A stretch of 64,000 nt of DNA from Sphingomonas_L flavalba_A (lineage in GTDB: Bacteria; Pseudomonadota; Alphaproteobacteria; Sphingomonadales; Sphingomonadaceae), in contig NZ_CP180208.1 in assembly GCF_047553045.1 (NCBI RefSeq), positions 372,001 to 436,000 of the forward strand. The letters are read 5' to 3'. Under the pieces are notes generated by a model. It was given only the letters and a program-made list of their open reading frames with translations, searched no databases and was not told where the DNA came from. A program made the position numbers and the translations under genes. This document shows positions 1 to 9,428 of the stretch, in pieces (the first letter of the stretch is position 1; the number at the start of each line of letters is the position of its first letter).

Positions 1-768
1 GCGCTCGACCCGGCGGTGCCGGTGCTGCCGGTCGGTGTCGGATCGAACCTGATCGTCCGCGACGGCGGGGTGCCGGGCGTCGTCATCCGCCTGCCCAAGA
101 GTTTTGCGCGGATCGCGATCGAGCCGGGCGAGCGCGTCCGGGCCGGCGGCGGGGCGATGGGGATCACCGTCGCCAGCGCGGCGCGCGACGCCGGTATCGC
201 CGGGCTGGAGTTCCTGCGCGGAATACCGGGGACGGCGGGCGGCGCCGTGCGGATGAACGCCGGTGCCTATGGCCGCGAGACCGCCGACATTCTGGTCGAG
301 GCGACGCTGGTGCTGCGCGACGGACGGGTCGAGACCTGGCCGGCGGCGCGGCTGGGTTATAGCTATCGCCATTCGGCGGTGCCGGAGGGTGCGATTGTTG
401 TCGAGGCGCTGTTCGCCGGGGTGCCGGGCGACACGGCGGCGATCGGCGCGGAGATGGACCGGATCGCCGCCGAGCGTGAGGCGTCGCAGCCGCTGCGGTC
501 GCGTACCGGCGGATCGACGTTCAAGAACCCGCCCGGCGAGAAGGCCTGGCGGCTGATCGACGCCGCCGGCTGCCGTGGCCTGCGCCACGGCGGCGCGCAG
601 GTGTCGGAGAAGCACTGCAACTTCCTGCTGAATCTGGGCGACGCGACCGCCGCCGATATCGAGGCATTGGGCGAGATGGTCCGTGAACGGGTCAGGGCGC
701 ATTCGGGGGTGATGCTCGAATGGGAAATCCAGCGTATCGGCCAGTATGACGGAGCAAGTAGTGGGTGA
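1..768 (+). CDS. murB: UDP-N-acetylmuramate dehydrogenase (MurB), 5' end cut by window
   Basis: Cytoplasmic flavoenzyme that reduces UDP-GlcNAc-enolpyruvate to UDP-MurNAc with NADPH in peptidoglycan precursor synthesis. The frame is open from base 1 and 255 codons are visible. The FAD-binding motif GSNLIVRDGG lies near codons 14-23, FLRGIPGTAGGAV follows near codon 70, GYSYRHS near codon 119, and GGSTFKNP near codon 170 holds the expected catalytic Ser. The end (LEWEIQRIG) matches the type I family. About 40-50 N-terminal residues should lie outside the window; the GTG at 16 is internal. The 3' end overlaps ddl by 23 bases, so the two are surely co-transcribed. Confidence 0.95.
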   Translation, partial: ALDPAVPVLPVGVGSNLIVRDGGVPGVVIRLPKSFARIAIEPGERVRAGGGAMGITVASAARDAGIAGLEFLRGIPGTAGGAVRMNAGAYGRETADILVEATLVLRDGRVETWPAARLGYSYRHSAVPEGAIVVEALFAGVPGDTAAIGAEMDRIAAEREASQPLRSRTGGSTFKNPPGEKAWRLIDAAGCRGLRHGGAQVSEKHCNFLLNLGDATAADIEALGEMVRERVRAHSGVMLEWEIQRIGQYDGASSG

Positions 769-1681
769 GCGTCTTCATATCGCGGTGCTGATGGGCGGCT
801 GGTCGGCCGAGCGCGAGGTGTCGCTGACCTCCGGCAAGGGGGTGGCGGACGCGCTGGAGGCCAACGGCCACCGCGTCACCCGCATCGACATGGACCGCGA
901 CGTCGCCGCGCGGCTGGCGGAGGCGAAGCCCGACGTGGTGTTCAACGCCCTCCACGGTACGCCGGGCGAGGACGGGGCGGTGCAGGGCATGCTCGACATC
1001 ATGGGGCTGAAATATACCCATAGCGGGCTCGTCACCTCGGTCATCGCGATCGACAAGCAGCTGACCAAGGCGGCGCTGGTCCCCCATGGCATCCGCATGC
1101 CCGACGGCGTCGTCGTCGCCAGCGAGAGCCTGTATGCCGGCGACCCGCTGCCGCGCCCCTATGTGCTGAAGCCGGTCAACGAGGGATCGTCGGTCGGCGT
1201 CGCCATTGTCACCGAGGGCGGCAATTACGGCAACCCGATCGGCCGCGACGCGGAAGGGCCGTGGCGGCATTTCGACGAACTGCTCGCCGAACCGTTCATC
1301 AAGGGGCGCGAACTGACGACGGGGGTGCTCGACGACAGCGCGCTAGCGGTTACCGAGTTGCGCCCGAAAAGCGGGTTCTACGATTACGACGCCAAATACA
1401 CCGACGGGATGACCGACCATATCTGCCCCGCCGACATTCCGGCCGAGATCGCCGAGGCGGCGAAGGCGATGGCGCTGGCCGCCCACCGTATTCTGGGTTG
1501 CAAGGGGACGTCGCGCGCCGACTATCGCTGGGACGATACGCAGGGGGTCGACGGACTGTACCTGCTGGAGATCAACACCCAGCCGGGCATGACCCCCTTG
1601 AGCCTGGTGCCCGAACAGGCGAGATATCTCGGCATGTCTTATAACGACCTTGTCGAGCGTATCGTGCGGGCGGCGTTGTGA
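746..1681 (+). CDS. ddl: D-alanine--D-alanine ligase
   Basis: ATP-grasp ligase that makes D-Ala-D-Ala for the peptidoglycan stem peptide. The product is 311 residues, normal for the DdlB type. GWSAEREVSLTSG lies near the N-terminus, HGTPGEDGAVQGML near residue 70, the ATP-grasp loop PVNEGSSVGV near 145, and the metal-binding EINTQPGMT near 278. The ATG at 746 sits inside the end of murB, and the stop overlaps the ftsQ start (GTGA), which indicates translational coupling in the division and wall cluster. Assignment rests on the motifs and on the classic murB-ddl-ftsQ order. Confidence 0.96.
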   Translation: MTEQVVGERLHIAVLMGGWSAEREVSLTSGKGVADALEANGHRVTRIDMDRDVAARLAEAKPDVVFNALHGTPGEDGAVQGMLDIMGLKYTHSGLVTSVIAIDKQLTKAALVPHGIRMPDGVVVASESLYAGDPLPRPYVLKPVNEGSSVGVAIVTEGGNYGNPIGRDAEGPWRHFDELLAEPFIKGRELTTGVLDDSALAVTELRPKSGFYDYDAKYTDGMTDHICPADIPAEIAEAAKAMALAAHRILGCKGTSRADYRWDDTQGVDGLYLLEINTQPGMTPLSLVPEQARYLGMSYNDLVERIVRAAL

Positions 1682-2664
1682 GCGGTTCCGCCACCATCCG
1701 CCGCGGCAAGCGGCCGCGCGGTTCGGTGCAGCCGAAACGGCGGCGGCAGGCGCGCAAGCCATCGCTGCTCAGCCGGACGGCGGCGCTGGTCCCGGTCGCG
1801 CCCGAAACGGTGCAGCGGGCGACGACCTGGGTTGTCGTTACCGCGGTGACCGGTGTTGGCATCGCCATCGCCTTTGCTCTTGGCCTGCCCGGCATGGCCG
1901 GCACCGCGCTGGCCGAGGTGACCGGCAAGGCCGGGTTCGAGGTCGATCGGGTGGAAGTGACCGGCATCAACCGGATGGACCGGTTGACCGTCTATGCGAT
2001 CGCCCTCGACCAGAAATCGCGGGCGATGCCGCTGGTCGACCTGCAGCGGGTGCGCGGCGAGCTGATGCAATATGGCTGGATCGCCGACGCGCGGGTGTCG
2101 CGGCGGCTACCCGATACGCTGGTCGTTGACGTGGTCGAGCGTTCGCCCGCGGCGGTGTGGCAGAATCAGGGGCGGCTGGCGCTGGTCGATCGCGGCGGCG
2201 TGGTGCTGGAGGATGTGTCGCTGTCCGCGCTGCCCGATCTGCCGCTGGTCATCGGGCCGGGGGCGAATGGCCAGATCGCCTCGCTGGAATCGCTGCTGGA
2301 GGCGGTGCCGCGCATTCGCCCGGTGCTGGCCGGTGCAACGTGGATCGGCGGGCGGCGCTGGGACCTGCGTTTCCAGTCCGGCGAGACGCTGGCCCTGCCC
2401 GAAGGCGATCTGGCGGCGAAGAAGGCGCTTGACCGTTTTGCGACGCTGGACGGCAGCGACCGTCTGCTCGGGCGCGGTTTCCTGCGCTTCGACATGCGTG
2501 ACCCGACCCGGCTGGTCGTCCGTGTCGACCGCAACCCAAAACCGATAGACGCCGTGCAGAGCGACGGGGCGGCGGCGCCGGTCCCCGCGCCGACGCAGGC
2601 ACCCCGTGAAGCCCCCGCGCCGCCCGATGGCGGCCAGTTGTTGAGGACGAGCCAGACGACATGA
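1678..2664 (+). CDS. ftsQ: cell division protein FtsQ
   Basis: Bitopic inner-membrane divisome protein that links FtsA/FtsZ-side components to the FtsL/FtsB/FtsW/FtsI complex. It has 328 residues: a basic cytoplasmic tail (about 1-45), one membrane segment (about 50-75), a POTRA domain starting near FEVDRVEVTGINRMD (about 84-160), then the FtsQ beta domain. The last 35 or so residues are rich in Pro and Ala. The GTG start overlaps the ddl stop by four bases and the stop overlaps the ftsA ATG in the same way. Sequence conservation is low in this family; position and architecture carry much of the call. Confidence 0.93.
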   Translation: MSGSATIRRGKRPRGSVQPKRRRQARKPSLLSRTAALVPVAPETVQRATTWVVVTAVTGVGIAIAFALGLPGMAGTALAEVTGKAGFEVDRVEVTGINRMDRLTVYAIALDQKSRAMPLVDLQRVRGELMQYGWIADARVSRRLPDTLVVDVVERSPAAVWQNQGRLALVDRGGVVLEDVSLSALPDLPLVIGPGANGQIASLESLLEAVPRIRPVLAGATWIGGRRWDLRFQSGETLALPEGDLAAKKALDRFATLDGSDRLLGRGFLRFDMRDPTRLVVRVDRNPKPIDAVQSDGAAAPVPAPTQAPREAPAPPDGGQLLRTSQTT

Positions 2665-3944
2665 GAGCAGGGCAGGACAGGCGCGTGCAGCCGCGCGGCG
2701 AGAAGCTGATCACCGCGCTCGACATCGGATCGTGGAAAGTGTCCGCGCTGATCGCGTCGCAGAACGAGAGCGGCGAGATGACCGTGCTCGGCACCGGTCA
2801 GCGCGAGAGCCGGGGGGTGCGCCGCGGCTATATCGCCGACATGGCGGCGACCGAGATCGCGGTGCGCGAGGCGGTGGAGCAGGCCGAACGGATTGCCGGC
2901 ACCAACATCGAGGACGTCTGGGTCAGCTTTTCCGCCGGCGGGCTGGTCAGCGATCTGGCTTCGGTCGAGGTGGAACTGGGCGGGCACCGGATCGACCAGG
3001 AGGATATCGACGAGCTGCTTGCCGCCGGTAAAAGCTCCATCGACCCGCATGGCCGCATGGTCCTCCACGCCCAGCCGACGCTGTATACGCTCGACGGGTT
3101 GCAGGGGGTGAAGAAGCCGCTTGGCCTGCACGCCGACCGGCTGGGTGTCGACATTCACGTGGTCGCGGCCGACGGATCGCCGGTTCGCAACCTCGACCTG
3201 TGTGTTCGCAGCGCGCATCTGGAAGTGAAGTCGATCGTCGCCTCGCCGGTTGCCACCGGCATGGCCTGCCTGTCCGACGAGGAGCGCGAGCTGGGTGTCG
3301 CGCTGGTCGAACTGGGTGCCGGCGTCACCAACGTATCGCTGTTCTGCGGCGGGTTGCTCGTCGGCCTTGCGTCGATCCCGTTCGGGGCGGCCGACATAAC
3401 CGACGACATCGCTTCCGCATTCGGCACGCGCCGCAGCCAGGCGGAACGGATGAAGTGCTTCTTCGGCTCCGCCACCGCCAGCCCTCGCGACAACCACGAG
3501 ATGATCGAGGTCGCGCCGATTTCGGCGGAGGAGGATGCGGCGGAGACGACCCGGATCACCCGCGCCCAGTTGATCGCCGTTATCCGCCAGCGGCTGGAGC
3601 ACCTGATGGGCGAGATCGCCAAGGCGTTGAAGGAGCTGGGTTTCGGCGGCCCGGTCGGGCGCCAGGTGGTGCTGACCGGCGGCGGTGCCGAGTTGAAGGG
3701 CATCGCCGATTACGCGCAAGGCAATCTGGGCCGGGCGGTGCGGGTTGGCCGGCCGCGCGGACTGGCCGGGATTCCAGACGCGCATAGCGGTCCCGCTTTT
3801 GCCACGCTCGCCGGGCTGATCCATTTCGCCGCGTCGGACCCGGTGGATCTACGTGCGCTGTCCTCTGTCGACCAAACCATTGTAAAAGCACCGGGTTCTG
3901 CGTTGTTGTCGCGTTTGATCGCGGCGTTTCGCACAAGTTACTAA
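2661..3944 (+). CDS. ftsA: cell division protein FtsA
   Basis: Actin-like ATPase that tethers FtsZ filaments to the membrane. It has 427 residues. The phosphate-1 region (ITALDIGSWKVSALIA) is near residue 17, the adenosine motif (VVLTGGGAELKGI) is near 337, and the C-terminus (SALLSRLIAAFRTSY) looks like the usual amphipathic membrane-targeting helix. Start ATGA overlaps the ftsQ stop. A gap of 108 bases to ftsZ leaves room for a separate ftsZ promoter. Confidence 0.96.
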   Translation: MRAGQDRRVQPRGEKLITALDIGSWKVSALIASQNESGEMTVLGTGQRESRGVRRGYIADMAATEIAVREAVEQAERIAGTNIEDVWVSFSAGGLVSDLASVEVELGGHRIDQEDIDELLAAGKSSIDPHGRMVLHAQPTLYTLDGLQGVKKPLGLHADRLGVDIHVVAADGSPVRNLDLCVRSAHLEVKSIVASPVATGMACLSDEERELGVALVELGAGVTNVSLFCGGLLVGLASIPFGAADITDDIASAFGTRRSQAERMKCFFGSATASPRDNHEMIEVAPISAEEDAAETTRITRAQLIAVIRQRLEHLMGEIAKALKELGFGGPVGRQVVLTGGGAELKGIADYAQGNLGRAVRVGRPRGLAGIPDAHSGPAFATLAGLIHFAASDPVDLRALSSVDQTIVKAPGSALLSRLIAAFRTSY

Positions 3945-4052
3945 CAGAAAAGTCCACAGGATTAACTTTTTGGGTGAAACGGTGAATCGGATTGTGCAAG
4001 AGTGGCGGCGGACAGGTGTTTCGCGCCGCGCGGGACATGGGGAGATTAGCGC

Positions 4053-5513
4053 ATGAGCATCGAATTCATTCCGCCCGAAGTCGACGAGCTGCGACCCAGG
4101 ATCAGCGTGATCGGCGTCGGTGGCGCCGGTGGCAACGCGATCGCCAACATGATCGCCAGCCAGGTGCAGGGCGTTGACTTCATCGTCTGCAACACTGACG
4201 CGCAGGCGCTGAACGCCTCGTCGGCGGAGCGCCGTATCCAGCTGGGCCTGAAGATCACCCAGGGCCTTGGCGCCGGCGCCCGGCCCGAGATTGGCCGCGC
4301 GGCCGCCGAAGAAGCGCTGGAGACGGTGGAGAAGGCGCTGGAAGGCGCGCATATGTGCTTCATTGCCGCCGGTATGGGCGGGGGCACCGGCACCGGCGCG
4401 GCGCCGGTGATTGCCAAGGCGGCGCGCGAACGCGGTATCCTGACCGTCGGCGTGGTGACGAAGCCGTTCAGCTTTGAGGGCAACAGGCGGATGAAGTCGG
4501 CGGAAGCCGGCATTGCCGAGCTGCAGAAGCATGTCGACACGCTGATCGTCATCCCCAACCAGAACCTCTTCCTGATCGCCAACCCGAACACGACCTTCAA
4601 GGAAGCGTTCAAGATGGCGGACGAGGTGCTGCAGCAGGGCGTGCGCGGCATCACCGACCTGATGGTCATGCCCGGCCTGATCAACCTCGATTTTGCCGAC
4701 GTCCGCTCCGTGATGGGCGAGATGGGCAAGGCGATGATGGGCACCGGCGAGGCTGACGGCGACAACCGTGCGATCGAGGCAGCGGAAAAGGCGATCGCCA
4801 ACCCGCTGCTCGATGGTGTGTCGATGAAGGGCGCGAAGGGCGTCATCATCTCGATCACCGGCGGCGAGGACATGCGCCTGATGGAGGTCGACGAGGCCGC
4901 CAACCACATCAAGGAACTGGTCGACCCGGACGCCAACATCATCTGGGGTTCGGCGTTCAACGACAATCTGGACGGCAAGATCCGCGTGTCGGTCGTTGCC
5001 ACCGGCATAGAGGCCGAGGCGGTCGCCGCGCCGGAACCGGCCCGCGTTCTTGCCTTCCCCGCCGGGCGCAAGGCCGAGACGGTGCCGTCGCCGGTCGAGC
5101 GGCTGACCGGCCTTGCCACGCGCGCCGAGGAGGCGCCGGCCGCCGAGATCACCCTGACCCCGCCGGAGCCGGTTGCCGAGGAACCGGCAGTGGCGGATGC
5201 GGTGGCAGAGGTTGCGGCGGTCGCGGAAGAAGCGCCGTTGACCCTGGATCAGCCGGTTGCCGGGGACAGCGGGGCCGACGAGCTGCTGCTCGATGAGCCG
5301 GCAGCCGAACCGGGCGATGCCGACCTGGAGGCCGGGCGGCGCTGGCTGAGCGGCGGCGAGCCGGAAGCGAAGCCGGCGCGGGTTGCCGGTGGCACGCTGT
5401 TCGAGCGGATGTCGAGCATCGCGCGCGGCAACGCCAAGGCGCCGGGCGACGACGCCGACCGGGAAAGCCCGCTCGACATTCCGCGGTTCCTCAATCGCCA
5501 GAACAACCCCTGA
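4053..5513 (+). CDS. ftsZ: cell division GTPase FtsZ
   Basis: Tubulin homologue that forms the cytokinetic ring. It has 486 residues: a GTPase core with GVGGAGGNAIANM near residue 22 and the tubulin signature GGGTGTG near 109, then an acidic Ala/Glu/Pro-rich linker from about 330 to 470. The conserved C-terminal peptide that binds FtsA and other partners is present (DIPRFLNRQNN). The long linker is usual for alphaproteobacteria. A GGGGAGA ribosome-binding site lies ahead of the ATG. The upstream 108-base gap holds a GANTC site (3984-3988), discussed under findings. Confidence 0.97.
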   Translation: MSIEFIPPEVDELRPRISVIGVGGAGGNAIANMIASQVQGVDFIVCNTDAQALNASSAERRIQLGLKITQGLGAGARPEIGRAAAEEALETVEKALEGAHMCFIAAGMGGGTGTGAAPVIAKAARERGILTVGVVTKPFSFEGNRRMKSAEAGIAELQKHVDTLIVIPNQNLFLIANPNTTFKEAFKMADEVLQQGVRGITDLMVMPGLINLDFADVRSVMGEMGKAMMGTGEADGDNRAIEAAEKAIANPLLDGVSMKGAKGVIISITGGEDMRLMEVDEAANHIKELVDPDANIIWGSAFNDNLDGKIRVSVVATGIEAEAVAAPEPARVLAFPAGRKAETVPSPVERLTGLATRAEEAPAAEITLTPPEPVAEEPAVADAVAEVAAVAEEAPLTLDQPVAGDSGADELLLDEPAAEPGDADLEAGRRWLSGGEPEAKPARVAGGTLFERMSSIARGNAKAPGDDADRESPLDIPRFLNRQNNP

Positions 5514-5523
5514 TCCGATGTTT

Positions 5524-5555
5524 CGCCCTTTCCCGGCGCTGGCCGGGAAGGGGCG
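5524..5555. terminator. strong hairpin just after ftsZ
   Basis: A 14-base stem (5524-5537 against 5542-5555, with one G-T pair) closes a GCTG loop ten bases after the ftsZ stop. No T-run follows, so this is either a weak or Rho-assisted terminator or an mRNA 3' stabiliser. It is nevertheless the only candidate end for the mur-fts transcript in this window. Confidence 0.4.
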
Positions 5556-5638
5556 GGCGCGGGTTCGGCTCGTTTCGGCGCCGGCCCGGCCCCCACGCAT
5601 TGCGGAGCGACGCGTTCTGCGGATAAGCGTGGCCCACG

Positions 5639-7087
5639 ATGACATCGCGATTTGCTTTCGGACGCCCTGCCCGCGCTTTTGCCGCCGGCCTGCTGATCAC
5701 CGCGCTATCGCCGCTCGCCGCGCAGACAGTGACGCGGGGCGGTGTGCTGCCCGCCGGGGCGCCGGCCCCGACCAGCGCCGACCGGCTGACCGCGCACCTG
5801 CGTGAGCTGGCGAGTGATCCGGAAAATCTGGTTGCACTGAAGGGGGCGGGGGACGCGGCGCTGGAGATTGGCGATGCCAATGCCGCGCTGGCCTTCTATG
5901 CCCGGGCCGAAAGGCTGGCGCCGCGCGACGGCGCGATCAAGGCCGGCCTTGCTCGCGCGATGCTGAAGGCGGAAAATCCGCGCGACGCGCTGCGGTTGTT
6001 CGATGACGCCACCGACCTGGGCGTGCCCGCCGCGCTGATCGCCGGAGATCGCGGGCTGGCGCACGACCTGCGCGGAGAGCCGCGCAAGGCGCAGAAGGAC
6101 TATGCACTGGCGCTGGCACGTGGGCCGGATGACGAAGTAACGCGGCGCTATGCGCTGTCGCTGGCGATATCCGGCGACCGGGAACAGGCGCTGGCGCTGC
6201 TCGACCCGCTGCTTCACAAGCGTGATCAGGCGGCGTGGCGGGCGCGGGCGTTTGTGCTGGCGCTGACCGGCGATCCGACCGGGGCTGGCAAGATCGTCGA
6301 GGCGATGATGCCGGCGCCAATGGCCGGGGCGATGCAGCCCTTCCTTGTCCGGCTGGGCGGGCTGAAGCCGACGCAGAAGGCGCTGGCCGTCCATCTGGGC
6401 CAGTTTCCGGCTGACAAGCCGACACGGCTGGCCACCGCCGAGCGTAATGAGCCGACGCCGACCCGCGCCCGGCGGGCTGCGCGTAACCAGCCCGCGACCG
6501 GCGGGGCGCAGCCAGCCGCCGCCGCGCCGGCGCCGAAGCCGGCCACGGCGGGCGCGCAGGAGGCGCCGGTGCGGATGACGGCGGAGGCGCGGCGTGGCGC
6601 GTTGGCCGAGATCATCAGCGGTTTGCGTATCCCGGAGAATGAGGTGATCGCGTCCGCCGCGAAGGCGAGTGGCCCGGCGCCGGTCCGGCCGACCCCGGCC
6701 AGAGCGGAAGCGCCCCCGCCCAAAGCGCCGGCCAAGCCGAAGCCGACCAAGGCCGAACTGGCGAAGCAGGAAGCGGCGAAAAAGGCGGCGGCCCAGAAAG
6801 CGGCGGCGAAGAAGGCGCCGTCGCGCGTCTGGGTGCAGGTGGCGAGCGGCGCCAATCGCGGCGATCTGCCGAAGGCGTGGGGCGCGGTGAAGGGCAAGGC
6901 CGCCGATCTGAAGAACCGCAGCGCGCATACGACGAAGGCGGGGGCGACCAACCGCTTGCTGGTCGGCCCGTTCAAGACATCCGCCGAGGCACAGGCCTTC
7001 GTCAACAAGCTGAACCGGCAGGGGGTCAAGACCTTCGTCTTTACCAGTTCGGCCGGGCAGGAGGTCGAGAAGATCGGCGCGAAATGA
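5639..7087 (+). CDS. TPR and SPOR domain protein, probably exported
   Basis: 482 residues. The N-terminus (about 1-28) looks like a signal peptide ending near PLAAQ. Residues about 50-230 are helical with tetratricopeptide-like repeats (Ala/Leu-rich, each with D-x-x-x-A-L patterns). A low-complexity Ala/Pro/Lys linker with a Lys-Ala run (about 360-395) follows. The end (about 400-475, starting SRVWVQVASGANRG and containing VGPFKTSAEAQAFVNKL) is a SPOR domain, which binds denuded septal glycan. A periplasmic or outer-membrane role at the septum is therefore likely and fits its place behind ftsZ. The start lacks a clear ribosome-binding site. The stop overlaps the next gene by four bases. Confidence 0.8.
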   Translation: MTSRFAFGRPARAFAAGLLITALSPLAAQTVTRGGVLPAGAPAPTSADRLTAHLRELASDPENLVALKGAGDAALEIGDANAALAFYARAERLAPRDGAIKAGLARAMLKAENPRDALRLFDDATDLGVPAALIAGDRGLAHDLRGEPRKAQKDYALALARGPDDEVTRRYALSLAISGDREQALALLDPLLHKRDQAAWRARAFVLALTGDPTGAGKIVEAMMPAPMAGAMQPFLVRLGGLKPTQKALAVHLGQFPADKPTRLATAERNEPTPTRARRAARNQPATGGAQPAAAAPAPKPATAGAQEAPVRMTAEARRGALAEIISGLRIPENEVIASAAKASGPAPVRPTPARAEAPPPKAPAKPKPTKAELAKQEAAKKAAAQKAAAKKAPSRVWVQVASGANRGDLPKAWGAVKGKAADLKNRSAHTTKAGATNRLLVGPFKTSAEAQAFVNKLNRQGVKTFVFTSSAGQEVEKIGAK

Positions 7088-8250
7088 GGACGGTTGCACC
7101 CTGGGCATCCGACCCGGCGAAAAGTCGCGGCCGCCTGCATGAAGAGGCCGCTGGCGCGCTGCGCGGGCCGCGCGATGCGTTCCAGCGCGACCGCGACCGG
7201 ATCATCCATTCGATCGCGTTCCGCCGGCTGCGCCACAAGACCCAGGTGTTCATGGCGCCGGATGGCGACCATTTCCGCGTGCGGCTGACCCACAGCCTGG
7301 AGGTGGCGCAGATCGGCCGGGCGATCGCCCGCACACTGGGCCTGAACGAGGACCTGACCGAGGCGCTGTGCCTGGCCCACGACATTGGCCACCCGCCGTT
7401 CGGCCATGCCGGTGAGGATGCGTTGCGCGCGGCGATGGCCGGGGCGGGCGGGTTCGACCACAATGCCCACACGCTGCGCACGCTGATGCGGATCGAGAAA
7501 CCCTATCCGCTGTGGGACGGGTTGAACCTGACCTGGGAAATGCTGGAGGGACTGGCCAAGCATAACGGGCCGATCGACGCGCCCACCTGGGCGCTGGCCG
7601 AGGCGGATGCGACATTTCCGCTTGCGCTGACGACATGGCCGTCGCTGGAAGCGCAGGTTGCGGCGATCGCCGACGACATCGCCTATGACAACCACGATAT
7701 CGACGACGGGGTGCGCGCCGGTCTGCTCGACATCCGCCAGATCATGGGCGTGCCGCTGGTCGCGCGCGGGTGGAAGGCGGCGAAGGCGCGCTACCCGGAC
7801 ACCGCCGACACGCGATTGCTGCCTGAACTGATCCGGTCGCAGATCGGGCTGATGGTCAACGACCTGATCGCCGAGACCCGCCGGCGGCTGCGCGACAGCC
7901 GGATCGAGACGGCGGATGACGTGCGGGCGGCCGGGCGGCAGCTTGTCGGCTTCAGCCGGGCGCTGCGCGCCGAGGAGCGCGAGCTGAAACGGTTCATGTA
8001 TGCGAATCTGTACCATCACCCGCATCAGTTGGAGGCGGCGACGGCGGCGCGGACGGTGATTGGCGGGCTGTTCGGCGCCTATGCGGCCGACCCGGCGCTG
8101 CTGCCCGATTCCTGGCGCGAAACGCTGCCGGCGGCGGAGCCGGAGCGCAGCCGGCACATCGCCGACTTCATCGCCGGAATGACCGACCGTTATGCGATCG
8201 CCCGTTACCGCGAATGCGTCGGGCCGATTACCCTGCCGGACGGGTTCTGA
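7084..8250 (+). CDS. dGTP triphosphohydrolase-like HD-domain protein
   Basis: 388 residues. RDRIIHSIAFRRLRHKTQVF opens the family domain, His70 (LTHSLEVAQ) and the HD pair at 99-100 in CLAHDIGHPPFGHAG form the metal site, and FDHN lies near 120. This is the type 2 dGTPase-like family, which hydrolyses dNTPs to nucleosides plus triphosphate. Substrate preference cannot be read from sequence. I chose the ATG at 7084 because it makes an ATGA overlap with the SPOR gene and begins the conserved domain; a longer upstream frame only reads through that gene's linker. Confidence 0.9.
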   Translation: MRTVAPWASDPAKSRGRLHEEAAGALRGPRDAFQRDRDRIIHSIAFRRLRHKTQVFMAPDGDHFRVRLTHSLEVAQIGRAIARTLGLNEDLTEALCLAHDIGHPPFGHAGEDALRAAMAGAGGFDHNAHTLRTLMRIEKPYPLWDGLNLTWEMLEGLAKHNGPIDAPTWALAEADATFPLALTTWPSLEAQVAAIADDIAYDNHDIDDGVRAGLLDIRQIMGVPLVARGWKAAKARYPDTADTRLLPELIRSQIGLMVNDLIAETRRRLRDSRIETADDVRAAGRQLVGFSRALRAEERELKRFMYANLYHHPHQLEAATAARTVIGGLFGAYAADPALLPDSWRETLPAAEPERSRHIADFIAGMTDRYAIARYRECVGPITLPDGF

Positions 8251-8257
8251 CCCCGGC

Positions 8258-9340
8258 TCAGCGCCCGGCTTGCCGGGCTTCGCGATTGAGCAGCGCCCGC
8301 TTGCGCGCCACGCCCCAGCGATAGCCGGACAGGCCGCCGTCGCTGCGGACGACGCGGTGGCAGGGGATGGCGACGGCCAGCGCGTTGGCGGCGCAGGCCC
8401 CGGCGACAGCGCGGACCGCATTCGGCGCGCCGATCCGTGCCGCGACCTCGGTATAGCTGGCGGTGGTGCCGGCCGGGATCGCCCGCAATGCCTGCCAGAC
8501 CCGCTGTTGAAAGGCGGTGCCGCGTATGTCGAGCGGCAGGGCGAGGCCGGTGCCCGGCGCCTCGACGAAGCCGACGACGGTGGCGACCAGCGCCTCGTAA
8601 GCCGCATCGCCGCCGATCAGCCGGGCGTGGGGAAAGCGATCCTGCAGGTCGCGGGCCAGCGCGTCGGGGTCGTCGCCGAGCAGGATAGCGGCGACGCCGG
8701 CGTCGCTCGACGCGACGAGGATGGCGCCGAGCGCGGACTGGGCGATCGCGAAGCGCAATGTTTCGTCGGTGCCGCCGGCGCGGTAGCGGCCGGGCGTCAT
8801 GCCGAGCAGGCCGGTCGCCTCCGCATAGAAACGGCCGTTGGAGCCGTAGCCGGCGCCGTAGATCGCCTCGGTCACGCTGGCGCCATCGGCCAGTTGGGCG
8901 CGGACCCGCCCGGCGCGATGGGCGGCGGCATAGGCGCGCGGGGTCAGCCCGGTTTCAGCCTTGAACAGCCGGTGGAAATAACCGGGGCTAAGCCCGGCGG
9001 CAGCGGCCAGCGCGGTGAGGCTGGGCGGTCGTTCCGCCGCCGCGATCGTGCGGCAGGCCGCGGCGATGATCGCCGCGCCCTGTTCCCGCGTCGAGGCGCC
9101 ATCGGGATTGCAGCGGCGGCAGGGGCGGGCGCCAGTCGCCCGCGCGGCGGCCAGCGTCGCGTGGATGGTGACGTTGTCCGGCCGGGCGGTGCGCGACGGG
9201 CAGGACGGCCGGCAGTAAACGCCGGTCGTCGCGACCGAATACCAGAAGGCGCCGTCCGCAGACCGATCCCGCGCGACGATCCGCGCCCAGCGCGGGTCAT
9301 CGGCGGTGGCGATCGGCGTTTCGATCCTGTCGGTGCGCAT
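8258..9340 (-). CDS. ada: Ada: methylphosphotriester/O6-methylguanine-DNA methyltransferase and AraC-type activator
   Basis: 360 residues in the full three-part Ada arrangement. The N-terminal zinc domain has Cys43, Cys47, Cys74 and Cys77 (VYCRPSC and RPCRRCNPDG); Cys43 is the expected methyl acceptor from phosphotriesters. An AraC-type helix-turn-helix (about 85-180) follows. The C-terminal O6-alkylguanine domain has PCHRV with acceptor Cys327. It repairs alkylated DNA and, when methylated, should activate its own gene. It stands alone here and converges on the dGTPase gene with a 7-base gap. Confidence 0.95.
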   Translation of the reverse strand: MRTDRIETPIATADDPRWARIVARDRSADGAFWYSVATTGVYCRPSCPSRTARPDNVTIHATLAAARATGARPCRRCNPDGASTREQGAAIIAAACRTIAAAERPPSLTALAAAAGLSPGYFHRLFKAETGLTPRAYAAAHRAGRVRAQLADGASVTEAIYGAGYGSNGRFYAEATGLLGMTPGRYRAGGTDETLRFAIAQSALGAILVASSDAGVAAILLGDDPDALARDLQDRFPHARLIGGDAAYEALVATVVGFVEAPGTGLALPLDIRGTAFQQRVWQALRAIPAGTTASYTEVAARIGAPNAVRAVAGACAANALAVAIPCHRVVRSDGGLSGYRWGVARKRALLNREARQAGR

Positions 9341-9428
9341 CGTCTGCTTCCTTGTCCGTTCGCCTGTGCTGTCGCACGGGGCGGGACGGGCTGCGCTCCG
9401 TTCCTTGCTGTCGAATCCGAAAAACCGG

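Noticed and set aside
2166..3824. A 552-codon minus-strand frame opposite ftsQ and ftsA
   Set aside because: It is a codon-bias shadow of two confident genes and lacks any family motif.
3945..3965. Second DnaA box at AAGTCCACA before ftsZ
   Set aside because: It matches only six of nine consensus positions.
6226..8607. A 793-codon open frame on the minus strand across the SPOR and dGTPase genes
   Set aside because: It is antisense to two well supported genes, has Arg/Pro-rich low-complexity product and no recognisable domain. Such shadows are common in DNA this rich in G and C.
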